This document shows positions 13,020 through 20,797 of a stretch of DNA of 36,677 bases, one piece after another. This DNA comes from Dietzia massiliensis. Lineage in GTDB: Bacteria > Actinomycetota > Actinomycetes > Mycobacteriales > Mycobacteriaceae. Location: the NCBI RefSeq assembly GCF_018390595.1, contig NZ_JAHBAV010000035.1, positions 1-36,677 on the forward strand. The letters run 5' to 3'. The position numbers and the translations under genes are program-made. Under the pieces are notes generated by a model that ran no database searches, was not told where the DNA came from, and saw nothing but the letters and a program-made list of their open reading frames with translations. Every line of letters begins with the position of its first letter. Position 1 is the first letter of the stretch.

Positions 13020-13622
13020 TCAGTCGCGCTCGGTCAGCAGCCGGAATCTGAGCTCGTCGAGCATGGCGGCGACCTCGGTGCTCACCAGCGCACGCTCGAG
13101 CGTGATGAGCCTGGCAAGGTCTGCTGAGGCCGCGTCTGGGTCACTGTGGTCGAGGTGTCGTGACGCGCGCGTGTAGAGCAGGTCGAACTCGGCGAAGTCG
13201 TGCACACGGTCGCGCGCGAGCTCGCCGATCCACACGCACTCCCGGCCGCGCTCGCCGGCCGCCTCGAGGACGCGTCGGACCGACTCGAGGACCGCTCCCG
13301 CCTCACCGCGCCGGGCCTCACCGCGCGGCGCACCGTCGGCCACGGCGTCCTCACGGGCCGGGCCGCCGAGTTCGGCGTCGAGCCGGTCCGCGGCGGCGGA
13401 AAGCACGGCGAGTTCGTCGAGCAGGCCGCTGACCCTGTCCCGTTCGGCGGCGACGCGAGCACCGCTGCGGGCAGCCTCGCGTCGGGTGCCCGCGCGGGCG
13501 ACGTCCCCGCCGAGCCGGAACAGCGTCGCCGCGGCCGAGTCGACGGCCGCCTCGGCGACACGCGCGTCGTCGAGCAGGTCGCGGGCGCGCGCGGCGAGGT
13601 CGGGACCGTCCGACGTGGTCAC
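13020..13622 (-). CDS. Unknown coiled-coil protein in the egt operon
   Basis: I do not recognise this 200-residue protein. Residues 1-130 are Ala/Arg/Asp/Glu-rich helices with heptad character, likely coiled coil. The C-terminal 70 residues (from ECVWIGELARDRVHDF to AAMLDELRFRLL) are more ordered and include FDLLYTRASRHLDHSD. There is no signal peptide or membrane segment. The GTG start lies 13 nt after the egtD stop with no strong ribosome-binding site, so it is probably co-translated with egtD. It is not homologous by eye to EgtA, EgtC or EgtE. It could be an accessory of the ergothioneine genes or simply downstream of them. Confidence 0.65.
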   Translation of the reverse strand: MTTSDGPDLAARARDLLDDARVAEAAVDSAAATLFRLGGDVARAGTRREAARSGARVAAERDRVSGLLDELAVLSAAADRLDAELGGPAREDAVADGAPRGEARRGEAGAVLESVRRVLEAAGERGRECVWIGELARDRVHDFAEFDLLYTRASRHLDHSDPDAASADLARLITLERALVSTEVAAMLDELRFRLLTERD

Positions 13623-13635
13623 GGTGAGGTGCCTG

Positions 13636-14811
13636 TCAGTCGACGACGACGAGGGCCAGCCCGAAGTCACCCGCGTCGTCGGTCCACACGGGCCCGCGGA
13701 GGAACCCGTGCTCCGCGAGCTCGTCCATGAGGGCGTCCGGCTCGAACTTCCGCGCGATCTCGGTGCGGATGCCCGCCCCGGCGTCGAGGGTCCGGGAACG
13801 CCCGAGCGTCGGGAAGTCGATACGCACGTCGCGGATGGCCCGCAGCCACATCTCGATCCTGCTCTCGTCGGCGTTCCACACGGCCTCGTGGCGGAAGTCG
13901 ACACGATCCAGGCCGGTGCACTCGACGGTGCGGGCGATGACGTCGAGCATGTTGAGATTGAACTCCGCCGTGACACCGTCGGCGTCGTCGTAGGCCGCGA
14001 CCAGGCGCGCCGGGTCCTTGACCAGGTCGAAGCCGAGCACCAGGCGGTCGCCGGGGTCCATGACGCCACGCAGCATGGCGAAGAAGTCCGCACGCTGGGT
14101 CTCGTCGAAGTTGCCGACGGTCCCGCCGAGGAACAGCACGAGGCGCTCCCCGGGCAGGCCGGGCAGGGGCCCGTCGAGGGCGGTGAGATCGGCGACGACG
14201 GGCTCGACCTTCAGGCCCGGGTACTCGACGGTGAGGGCGCGGGCGGAGTCGAAGAGCATCTCGGTGGAGATGTCGACGGGAACGTAGACCGGCGCCGCGT
14301 CGGCACGCGCCCCGGCCGCATCGACGGAGGCCTCGCCGCCGCCCGGGGTGACCGATGACGATCGGGCTGGAGCGGCGAAGACGTCGAGCAGCACCCGCGT
14401 CTTCTCACAGGTGCCGGCCCCGAGCTCCACCATGGTGGTCGCGTCGCCGACGATGTCCACGGCCCGCGACCGCAGGATCTCGGCCTCCGCGCGGGTGGGG
14501 TAGTACTCGGCCAGCCGGGTGATCCGGTCGAACAGCAGGCTGCCCTTCTCGTCATAGAACCACCGCGGCGGCACGGTCGGCGGGTCCGAGAAGAAGCCCT
14601 CGCGCAGGTCCGATTCGAGGGTGGCGGTATCGGGATCGGCAGGGCTCGTCGTCGTCGCCGGCGGACCCGGGGCCCCCGCGACGTCGGTAGGCGCGATCAC
14701 CTCCCCACGCGCGGCGGCCCCGCCCACGGCGTCCCCACGCGCGGCGGCCTCGCCATCGGCCTCCCCACGCGCGGCGGCCACGTGTACGGAATCCCGGCGC
14801 GCGCCGGTCAC
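13636..14811 (-). CDS. egtD: L-histidine N(alpha)-methyltransferase EgtD, with long N-terminal extension
   Basis: EgtD trimethylates histidine with SAM to hercynine, the first committed step of ergothioneine synthesis. The DUF2260/EgtD fold starts near residue 62 (LREGFFSDPPTVPPRWFYDE), followed by the SAM-binding VELGAGTCEKTRVLL, LFLGGTVGNFD, GFDLVKDPARL and AEFNLNMLDVIAR. The start GTG 14811 overlaps the egtB stop (GTGA). The protein has 391 residues against about 321 in mycobacteria. The excess comes from about 55 N-terminal residues containing three AAARG repeats and from an Ala/Ser/Gly insertion after VLLDVFAAPA (about residues 135-155). Both look like disordered additions and do not touch the motifs. 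Confidence 0.94.
   Translation of the reverse strand: MTGARRDSVHVAAARGEADGEAAARGDAVGGAAARGEVIAPTDVAGAPGPPATTTSPADPDTATLESDLREGFFSDPPTVPPRWFYDEKGSLLFDRITRLAEYYPTRAEAEILRSRAVDIVGDATTMVELGAGTCEKTRVLLDVFAAPARSSSVTPGGGEASVDAAGARADAAPVYVPVDISTEMLFDSARALTVEYPGLKVEPVVADLTALDGPLPGLPGERLVLFLGGTVGNFDETQRADFFAMLRGVMDPGDRLVLGFDLVKDPARLVAAYDDADGVTAEFNLNMLDVIARTVECTGLDRVDFRHEAVWNADESRIEMWLRAIRDVRIDFPTLGRSRTLDAGAGIRTEIARKFEPDALMDELAEHGFLRGPVWTDDAGDFGLALVVVD
14701..14780. repeat. Three 30-bp-period repeats in the egtD 5' end
   Basis: The core TCCCCACGCGCGGCGGCC occurs at 14702, 14732 and 14762, exactly 30 bp apart, and encodes GGAAARGE-like segments in the EgtD N-terminal extension. The period is a multiple of three, so copy number could change without a frameshift. 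Confidence 0.85.
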
Positions 14812-16163
14812 CGCGCGAGCCTCAGGCCGGCGGCCGCCCACCGCGACGCGGCGGGGAAGAAGTTGCGGTACGTGTGCCGCGTGTGGCCGGCGGGCGTGAG
14901 GGCGCTGCCGCCGCGCAGGACGTGCTGGTCGGACATGAACTTGCCGTTGTACTCGCCGGCCGCGCCCTCCTCGGTGACGAAGCCGGGGTACGGCAGGTAG
15001 GCGCTCGAGGTCCACTCCCACACGCCGCCGATCGTGCGGTTGGCGACGGTCCGCGGGTGGCACCGGTCGGGGTCGAGTTCGTCGCGGATCTCCCAGCCGG
15101 TGGTGGCGACCTCCCACTCGAACTCGGTGGGCAGCCGCGCCCCGGCCCAGCGCGCGTAGGCGTCGGCCTCGTAGAAGGAGACGTGGATGACCGGTTCGGC
15201 GTCGACGACCGGGCGCCGCCCGCTGAGCGTGAAGGTGGTCCATTCGCCGTCGACGGCGCTGGCGGCGTCGGCGCGCGCGTCACCCGTCCCGTCTTCGCGC
15301 CGCCAGTACCCGGGCGCGTCCCAGCCCTCGGCCTGCACGGTCGCCCACCCGTCCGACAGCCAGAACTCGGGACGTGAGTAACCGCCGTCGGCCATGAACC
15401 GCTTCCACTCGCCGACGGTGACCTGGCGAGTGGCGACCTCGCCGCCCGGGATCCACACGCGGTGGCGGGGCCGCTCGTTGTCGTAGGAGAACCCCCCGGG
15501 CGGTGCGTGGCCGTCGAGTGCGTGGCCGTCGAGTGCGTGGCCGTCGGGTCCGTCGCCGCCCGCGGGATCGGGCGCGCCGATCTGCGCGACCCCCTCGACG
15601 ACGGCGAGCCAGTCCGTCTCCCCCGGCGTCGCCACGGCCGGGTCGGCGGGCCTGTCGACGTACACGGGATCGGTCGGGTTGTGGGAGAACAGGTGCTTGA
15701 TGTCCATGAGCAGCAGTTCCTGGTGCTGCTGCTCGTGGTGGCAGCCCAGCTCGAGCAGTTCGAGGCCGCGCTCGTCGACGTCGCCCGCCTCGAGCGCCGC
15801 GACCACGGCCTCGTCGACCCGCGCCCGGAAGTCGGCGATCTCCGCGACCGACGGCCGCGTGATGAGTCCGCGCTCGGGGCGCGGCTGCCGGGGACCGACC
15901 GCCTCGTAGTAGGAGTTGAACAGGAAGCGGAACACCGGCTCCGGCGAGGAGTACCCGGGCACCCGACCCAGCACGAACTCTTCGAAGAACCACGTGGTGT
16001 GCGCGCGGTGCCACGCCGCGGGGCTGGCGGCGGTCATGGACTGGGGGATCTGGTCCTCGGCACTGAGGCGGGACGCGAGCAGATCCGTGAGGCCTCGGAC
16101 CCGCAGGAATCTCTCGACGGTGCTCCCCGTGCGCGGAGCGGTGCTGACGGAGCCGACTGTCAT
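14808..16163 (-). CDS. egtB: Ergothioneine synthase EgtB (iron-dependent sulfoxide synthase)
   Basis: EgtB joins hercynine to a thiol (gamma-glutamylcysteine in mycobacteria) using O2 and a non-haem iron. The 451-residue protein starts at ATG 16163 after a GGGGGAT ribosome-binding site. The N-terminal DinB-like domain carries the three-His iron site: His55 in WHRAHTTWFFEEFVLG, and His143 and His147 in HHEQQHQE. The C-terminal FGE-sulfatase/C-type-lectin-like domain includes LPTEFEWEVA, GGVWEWTSSAY and LRGGSALTPAGHTRHTYRNF. A short insertion of DGHAL repeats (about residues 206-220) sits between the domains. It is coupled to egtD by a 4-base overlap. No egtA, egtC or egtE homologue is present in the window, so the thiol donor cannot be read from context. 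Confidence 0.95.
   Translation of the reverse strand: MTVGSVSTAPRTGSTVERFLRVRGLTDLLASRLSAEDQIPQSMTAASPAAWHRAHTTWFFEEFVLGRVPGYSSPEPVFRFLFNSYYEAVGPRQPRPERGLITRPSVAEIADFRARVDEAVVAALEAGDVDERGLELLELGCHHEQQHQELLLMDIKHLFSHNPTDPVYVDRPADPAVATPGETDWLAVVEGVAQIGAPDPAGGDGPDGHALDGHALDGHAPPGGFSYDNERPRHRVWIPGGEVATRQVTVGEWKRFMADGGYSRPEFWLSDGWATVQAEGWDAPGYWRREDGTGDARADAASAVDGEWTTFTLSGRRPVVDAEPVIHVSFYEADAYARWAGARLPTEFEWEVATTGWEIRDELDPDRCHPRTVANRTIGGVWEWTSSAYLPYPGFVTEEGAAGEYNGKFMSDQHVLRGGSALTPAGHTRHTYRNFFPAASRWAAAGLRLAR
15504..15548. repeat. 15-bp tandem repeat, three copies, inside egtB
   Basis: Three copies of TGCGTGGCCGTCGAG (the last with one mismatch) lie head to tail and encode the DGHAL repeats in the interdomain linker of EgtB. 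The unit is a multiple of three, so copy-number change keeps the frame. Confidence 0.9.
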
Positions 16164-16273
16164 GGGATCCCCCGTGGTTCGTGGTCGACGGCAGGCGGTC
16201 TGGGACGGGGACCGGTCGGCCCCCGGCGTTTCCGCCACCCTAGCCACGGCCTCCGACACCGCCCACCGATTCG

Positions 16274-16903
16274 TTAGTCGAACGGGATGCCGGCCGCCGT
16301 CCCGCCGCGTTCGGCGGCGGCGTCTCGGCGCGCGGCGGCGACGTTGCGGCGCTCGTGCTCCAGCAGCCGCAGTCGGTACTCCGGGCAGTTGCCCATTCCG
16401 CCGTCGGCGCGGATCACGCGGTGGACGGGGATGACGAACGGCACCGGCACGATGCTGCACAACCGGCCCACCCGCCGGGCGTTGCGGGGCCGGCCGGCGT
16501 CCACGCTGATCTGCCCGTAGGTGGACGTCTCGCCGTACGGGATGCGCTGGATCTCGCGGTAGACCTCCCGCGAGAACTCGTCGTGGACCCCCGCGGCGGC
16601 CCAGTCGAGCGGGACGTCGAAGCCGCGTAGCTCTCCGGCCAGGTAGGCCCTCACCTGACCCGCGATGCGGTCCAGATGCCCACCCGCGCCGCCGGGCCCG
16701 CGGTCGAGGTCCTCGTCGTCGTCCCCTCCCCCGCTCTCACCGTGTTTCACGTCGAACCACGCGTCGGCGGCGTGGAGTTCGCTCTCGTCGACCTGCTGCA
16801 GACGTGACACTCCCACGGCCGTGGCCTCGACGATCATGAGGCCGGCCGCGGTCTCGAGCAGCCGCGCGGCGACGCCGGGCGTCCGGGCCGCGCGCACGCT
16901 CAC
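16274..16903 (-). CDS. Ogt/MGMT-family protein without the acceptor cysteine (alkyltransferase-like)
   Basis: The 209-residue protein has the two-part layout of Ogt. The C-terminal DNA-binding domain is clear from residue 108: FSREVYREIQRIPYGETSTYG holds the helix-turn-helix with the base-flipping Tyr129, and RRVG contains the Arg-finger position. The active-site motif, normally Pro-Cys-His-Arg-Val, reads IPVHRVI here: codon 16424-16426 is GTC, Val160. The Asn-hinge before it (usually NPxP) is VPVP, and the tail reads GNCPEYRLRLLEHE in place of the usual Gly/Lys segment. It therefore cannot repair O6-alkylguanine by the known Cys transfer, but may bind lesions as alkyltransferase-like proteins do. 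The GTG start overlaps the SUFU gene stop by four bases; a highly acidic loop (residues 56-68) is unusual. Confidence 0.8.
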   Translation of the reverse strand: MSVRAARTPGVAARLLETAAGLMIVEATAVGVSRLQQVDESELHAADAWFDVKHGESGGGDDDEDLDRGPGGAGGHLDRIAGQVRAYLAGELRGFDVPLDWAAAGVHDEFSREVYREIQRIPYGETSTYGQISVDAGRPRNARRVGRLCSIVPVPFVIPVHRVIRADGGMGNCPEYRLRLLEHERRNVAAARRDAAAERGGTAAGIPFD

Positions 16904-17538
16904 ACCACGCTCGGACGGTCCGGGTTGGTGACGTCGGCGTCGGCGGTGTCGAGCTTCTCGAACAGGGCGTCGGCACCGTCGCGACCGATCGCGGACATCT
17001 CCGCGGTGGTGATGGGCACGGCCTGCAGGCGCGTGAGCAGCGGGCCGGTGCCGTCGGGGCCGCCGGTCTCGTCGACGACCTGCAGTTCCGGCCACAGGAA
17101 CGGCGGTGTGAGGACGAGGTGCTCGCAGCGGCGCCCGGGGTCGACCAAGCCGACCGCGTTGGGGATCACCGCTCCGGGCGCGACGTGGATGGAGCCGGTG
17201 GCCACCGCCAGCGCGCACGCGTCGAGCACGTCGGCCATCGCGCGGTGACCCGTGCGGCCGACCGTGACGAACTCACTGCGGATCTGACGCCCTTCGGGCG
17301 TGGTGACGTTGGTGGGCAGCTCCCGCGCGCCAATGGTGGCGTAGGTGGAGAAGCCGACGGCGGGGACGTTGTCGACGACGACGATGTCGCAGTGCCATTC
17401 GGTGGTCTTCCCCTCCTCGTCCGGCTCGGTCTCGTGCGGGTAGCGCAGGACGCGGACCTTGTCCTTGCCGCCGAGGATGCCCTCGAGGCCGGAGAGATCG
17501 GCCGTGTCCGGGCCGCGAAGGGTGTTCTCGTCGCTCAT
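16900..17538 (-). CDS. Suppressor-of-fused (SUFU) domain protein
   Basis: The 212-residue cytoplasmic protein resembles bacterial SUFU-domain proteins. Indications are the mid-region on antibody-like beta strands ([13 protein letters not shown]), [13 protein letters not shown], and the C-terminal [20 protein letters not shown] continuing to GADALFEKL, which matches the family's usual ending. In bacteria such proteins often serve as immunity proteins in polymorphic toxin loci, but no toxin gene is adjacent. The start ATG overlaps the fgd stop (ATGA), and its own stop overlaps the Ogt-like start, so it is translated in one coupled string with fgd. The role is unknown and the family call is by eye. 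Confidence 0.65.
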   Translation of the reverse strand: MSDENTLRGPDTADLSGLEGILGGKDKVRVLRYPHETEPDEEGKTTEWHCDIVVVDNVPAVGFSTYATIGARELPTNVTTPEGRQIRSEFVTVGRTGHRAMADVLDACALAVATGSIHVAPGAVIPNAVGLVDPGRRCEHLVLTPPFLWPELQVVDETGGPDGTGPLLTRLQAVPITTAEMSAIGRDGADALFEKLDTADADVTNPDRPSVV

Positions 17539-18554
17539 ACAAGTGCTCGCAGACGTGGTTCGAGGTCGGCCTTGAACAGATCGAGGAAGCGCTTCTGGTC
17601 GTGACCGGGCGCGTGGAAGACCAGGTGGTTGAGGCCCGCGTCGACGTACTGTTTGACCTGCTCGACGGCGTCGTCCGGGTCCGAGGCGACGATCCAGCGC
17701 TTGGCGACCTGCTCGATCGGCAGCTCGTCGGCCAGACGCTCCATCTCGCGCGGCGAGTCCACCGAGTGCTTCTGCTCCGGCGTCAGACTCAGCGGCGCCC
17801 AGAAGCGGCAGTTCTCGAGGGCCTTCTCCGGGTCGGGGTCGTAGCTGATCTTGATCTCGATCATCCGGTCGATCGTCGAGGAGTCACGCTCGTTGATCCG
17901 CGCGCCCTCCTCGACCGCGGGCAGCAGCTTGTCGGTGTAGAGCTCCATGCCCTTGCCGGAGGTGCAGATGAAGCCGTCACCGACGCGGCCGGCGTACTTG
18001 GCCACCACCGGGCCGCCCGCCGCGACGTAGACCGGCACGCCGCCCTCGGGAACGTCGTAGAGGAAGGCGTCCTTGGTGGAGTAGAAGTCGCCGGAGAAGC
18101 TGGTGGTCTCGCCCGTCCAGAGCTCGCGCATGAGGCGGACGGACTCCCGCAGACGCGCGAAGCGCTCCTTGAACTCCGGCCACTCGCCCCGGTGGCCCGT
18201 GGCGATCTCGTTGAGCGCCTCACCGGTGCCCACGCCGAGGAAGACGCGCCCCGGATAGAGGCACGCCATGGTGGCGAACGCCTGGGCCAGTACCGCGGGG
18301 TTGTAGCGGAACGTCGGGGTGAGCACGGAGGTGCCCAGCTGGATGGTGCTGGTCCGCTCCCCTACGGCCGTGAGCCAGGCCAGGGAGAACGGGGCGTGGC
18401 CGCCGTCGTGGCGCCAGGGCTGGAAGTGGTCGGAGACCGTGGCCGAGTCCATGCCCGCCTGCTCCGCCATCACCGCGAACTCCACGAGATCGCGCGGCCC
18501 GAACTGCTCGGCCGAGGCCTTGTATCCGAGCTTGAGGGAGGGGGTGTCGGGCAT
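17535..18554 (-). CDS. fgd: F420-dependent glucose-6-phosphate dehydrogenase
   Basis: This 339-residue luciferase-like enzyme oxidises glucose 6-phosphate to 6-phosphogluconolactone with coenzyme F420, providing F420H2 in the cytoplasm. It opens with [17 protein letters not shown], characteristic of Fgd. With a three-residue offset the catalytic residues described for the M. tuberculosis enzyme are all present: His43 and Trp47 in [12 protein letters not shown] and Glu112 in [30 protein letters not shown] is also conserved. AGGAG lies 7-8 nt before ATG 18554. In M. tuberculosis fgd1 lies directly beside pta-ackA; here seven genes intervene. The promoter region contains a phased 12-bp array. 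Confidence 0.96.
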   Translation of the reverse strand: MPDTPSLKLGYKASAEQFGPRDLVEFAVMAEQAGMDSATVSDHFQPWRHDGGHAPFSLAWLTAVGERTSTIQLGTSVLTPTFRYNPAVLAQAFATMACLYPGRVFLGVGTGEALNEIATGHRGEWPEFKERFARLRESVRLMRELWTGETTSFSGDFYSTKDAFLYDVPEGGVPVYVAAGGPVVAKYAGRVGDGFICTSGKGMELYTDKLLPAVEEGARINERDSSTIDRMIEIKISYDPDPEKALENCRFWAPLSLTPEQKHSVDSPREMERLADELPIEQVAKRWIVASDPDDAVEQVKQYVDAGLNHLVFHAPGHDQKRFLDLFKADLEPRLRALV

Positions 18555-18968
18555 CGGCTTCTCCTACGTCTGGGCGTGTGGCCAGGTGTACGTCGACGTT
18601 GTTCACTGGGGCGTTCACAGCGGCGTTCGCGGTGACGTTCGTTGCGGCGTTCGTTGCGGCGGCACTCCGTCGCGCGGGCCACTGCGCCGAGTATGCCAGT
18701 GGCCTGCGACACTCGTAGCGCCCTGTCCCCACCTCGGCGCTCCGAGGTCACCTCGGCGCGGAAGGTGGACGGGTAGCCGACGCGTCAGCGCCCCGGCCGC
18801 GACATGGCCGCCGGAACATCTGATGAGATCGGCCACACGCCGCGGGTTGCTGTAACGACTACGGCCGCGTCAGCAATATTCTTCGTGAACCGGAAGTCAC
18901 CGCGCATCGCGTGGCCAGGGTCCCCTCCCCTGAACCGACCTCCGGGCGAGCGCACGTTCGGAGGAGTC
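18555..18968. other. 414-bp intergenic region between divergent fgd and a secreted-protein gene
   Basis: No gene is evident. The fgd side holds the 12-bp array (18598-18657). The other side holds a relatively AT-rich stretch with TGTAAC (18851-18856) and AATATT (18875-18880) 18 bp apart, a possible promoter for the gene starting at 18969, about 90 nt downstream. Confidence 0.5.
18598..18657. repeat. Phased 12-bp direct repeat array upstream of fgd
   Basis: GTTC recurs at 18601, 18613, 18625, 18637 and 18649, exactly every 12 bp. Four of the five units fit G(G/A)CGTTC plus five variable bases. On the minus strand, the direction of fgd, the core reads GAACG(C/T)C. The array begins 44 nt upstream of the fgd start codon, so it lies in the 5' leader or promoter. 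It may bind a protein or be a simple-sequence expansion. Confidence 0.7.
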
Positions 18969-19598
18969 ATGCGGACCAGGCACGCGGCCACCGCCCTGGT
19001 GACCCTCGCCGCCTCCTCCGCCTGCGCCCTCGGCGCCACGCTGATCCTCCAGGATCGGCAAGAGCAGGCCCGCGAATCCGAGCTCCGCAGTTCCGCCTGG
19101 TCCGTCCAGGCGTCCACCGACTTCGGCACCACCTGGACCGCGCCCATCTCCTCCTACGGTGGCCACTTCCCCGTCCGAGTCGACACCGCCGGCCTGCGGG
19201 ACCGCTCCGCCTACCAGCCGCTCACCCTCCGCACGAGCGTCGACTCGCGCGACGACGCCCATGTGGCGATCGGCGAGGGCGTCCTCGTGGACGGCGACCC
19301 GGCCACCGCCGCCGACGTCCGGATCCGGGCGGTCGCCTCCCGCGGAGGCGCATGTGCGGCGCCGGCCTTCCGCCTCGACTCGGACAACGTCCTCGCCGGG
19401 GACGGTGAGGAACCGGTGCCCGTCGACGCCCCCACCTCCGACGTCCCGCTGATCCTGCCCGGCGCCACCCGCACCACGCCCGGCGCGGCGGTGACCGTGT
19501 GCCTCGAACTGAGCATGGACGCCAACTCCCCGGCGCCCGACTCGGTCCTCACGCTGGCGTGGCCCGTGGATATCGCCCGCAGCGACGCCACCGACTGA
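18969..19598 (+). CDS. Exported protein of unknown function
   Basis: The 209-residue protein starts at ATG 18969 after GGAGGAG. An N-terminal hydrophobic segment (about residues 6-27) follows Arg/His residues and lacks a clear AxA site, so it may be a signal anchor rather than a cleaved signal peptide. The rest is Asp/Ala/Thr-rich and predicted beta, with two cysteines (in GGACAAPAF and VCLELS) that could form a disulfide. I recognise no family. It is convergent with the glycosyltransferase gene across 33 bp. Confidence 0.75.
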   Translation: MRTRHAATALVTLAASSACALGATLILQDRQEQARESELRSSAWSVQASTDFGTTWTAPISSYGGHFPVRVDTAGLRDRSAYQPLTLRTSVDSRDDAHVAIGEGVLVDGDPATAADVRIRAVASRGGACAAPAFRLDSDNVLAGDGEEPVPVDAPTSDVPLILPGATRTTPGAAVTVCLELSMDANSPAPDSVLTLAWPVDIARSDATD

Positions 19599-19631
19599 AT
19601 CGCCCGCCCGGTCGCCCGCCCGGTCGGCTAC

Positions 19632-20780
19632 TCAACCGCCGGCGGCCTCGTCGTAGATCCGCGCATGAGCCGCGATGACGCTCGTCGGATCAGCGCCCTC
19701 GACCCGCGGCGGGACGGCCCGGGGATTCTCCAACGCCGCCCGCACCGCCACCGCCACCGCGGACGGATCGTGGGGATCGTAGACCTCCCCGGAGTGATCG
19801 CCCGGATCGCAACGGTCGAACCACTGCTCCCGCAGGCACCCCACCGCCGGGAACACCGGCGACACGCCCAGGTCGCGGCACAACTCCAACCAGGTGGAAT
19901 GGGTGGCGAACCGGTACGGCAACACGCACACGTCGAGCGCGGCGAACTCGGGCAGCAACGGCGCCAGGTCCAACGACTCGTACCGCACCAACCGCACCGA
20001 CTCCCAGCCGCCCTCGGCCGCCAGCTCCGCCACCAGATGGTGCCCGCCGGCCTCGCGGTCCTCGCCGCACGCGTCGCGCCACGCCTGCGCCTCCACGACG
20101 ATCCGCAGGTGCGCGCCCCGCCGCCCGTGGGCGACGGGCGCCAGCTGGTCCAGCAGCTCCGGGCCGTCGATGTTCTCGCCCATCCGCTCCAGCAACACCC
20201 CCACCACCACCGGATCGCCGGGACCGCGCAGGTGCTTGCCGGCGCGGATGGCGGAGGAGACCTCGTCCTCGTCCAGCAGCCGCGGGTGCGGCACGACCAC
20301 CGGTTCGACGCCCCACCGCACCCACAGTTCGTGCGCCGCCACCTCGGTCAGCGTGACCACGGCAGCGGCGGCCTCGACCAGTGTGCCGGTGTGATCCCGG
20401 TGCGGGAGTTCGTCCTCGTGGGACGGGTAGACGATGTCGTGGACGGTGAGCACCATCGGCACGCCGGCCCGCGCCAGGTGCTCCACCACCCCGTCCACGC
20501 TCTCGGGCTCGAGGTAGTCGTACCCGAAGTGCACGTGCGCCAGGTCGACAGTGCGCAGCGGGTCGCCGTCGCGATGAATCTCGCCCGACGCCTCGTGGCC
20601 GGGATCGAACTCCGCGGGAGTCACCGCCTCGGGCGGGGTCTGCCCGTTCACCACCCCGGGCCGGACGGGCACCAGCTCTACGTGCTCAGCGCCATCCAGG
20701 CCGGTGATACGGCGAACCGCGGGATGGGCGGCCGGCAGCACCGCCACCCGGACCCGGGAATGTTCACCCCGATCAGACAT
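19632..20780 (-). CDS. GT-B fold glycosyltransferase
   Basis: The 382-residue protein has the two-domain look of a GT4-like glycosyltransferase. The N-terminal half includes DLAHVHFGYDYLEPES and VPMVLTVHDIVYPS, and the C-terminal half includes VVVGVLLERMGENIDGP, LPEFAALDVCVLPYRFATHS and a terminal YDPHDPSAVAVAVRAAL. The canonical EX7E is blurred. No signal peptide or membrane helix is seen. Donor and acceptor cannot be told. The ATG has no Shine-Dalgarno, but TAGATT ends 6 nt before it, so the mRNA is probably leaderless. It lies 17 bp after metZ on the same strand. Confidence 0.8.
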   Translation of the reverse strand: MSDRGEHSRVRVAVLPAAHPAVRRITGLDGAEHVELVPVRPGVVNGQTPPEAVTPAEFDPGHEASGEIHRDGDPLRTVDLAHVHFGYDYLEPESVDGVVEHLARAGVPMVLTVHDIVYPSHEDELPHRDHTGTLVEAAAAVVTLTEVAAHELWVRWGVEPVVVPHPRLLDEDEVSSAIRAGKHLRGPGDPVVVGVLLERMGENIDGPELLDQLAPVAHGRRGAHLRIVVEAQAWRDACGEDREAGGHHLVAELAAEGGWESVRLVRYESLDLAPLLPEFAALDVCVLPYRFATHSTWLELCRDLGVSPVFPAVGCLREQWFDRCDPGDHSGEVYDPHDPSAVAVAVRAALENPRAVPPRVEGADPTSVIAAHARIYDEAAGG

Positions 20781-20786
20781 ACGATC

Positions 20787-20792
20787 AATCTA
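20787..20792 (-). promoter_or_regulatory. -10 hexamer of the glycosyltransferase gene (probable leaderless start)
   Basis: TAGATT on the minus strand fits TANNNT and is followed by 6 nt and ATG 20780. It lies in the short gap after metZ, implying that the glycosyltransferase has its own promoter. Confidence 0.5.
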
Positions 20793-20797
20793 GACCG

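Noticed and set aside
18598..18657. A CRISPR array
   Set aside because: A unit of 12 bp with no spacers of constant length and no cas genes nearby does not fit.
18804..18968. An upstream GTG start at 18804 for the secreted protein at 18969
   Set aside because: It would place a non-hydrophobic 55-residue tail before the signal segment, whereas ATG 18969 has GGAGGAG directly upstream.
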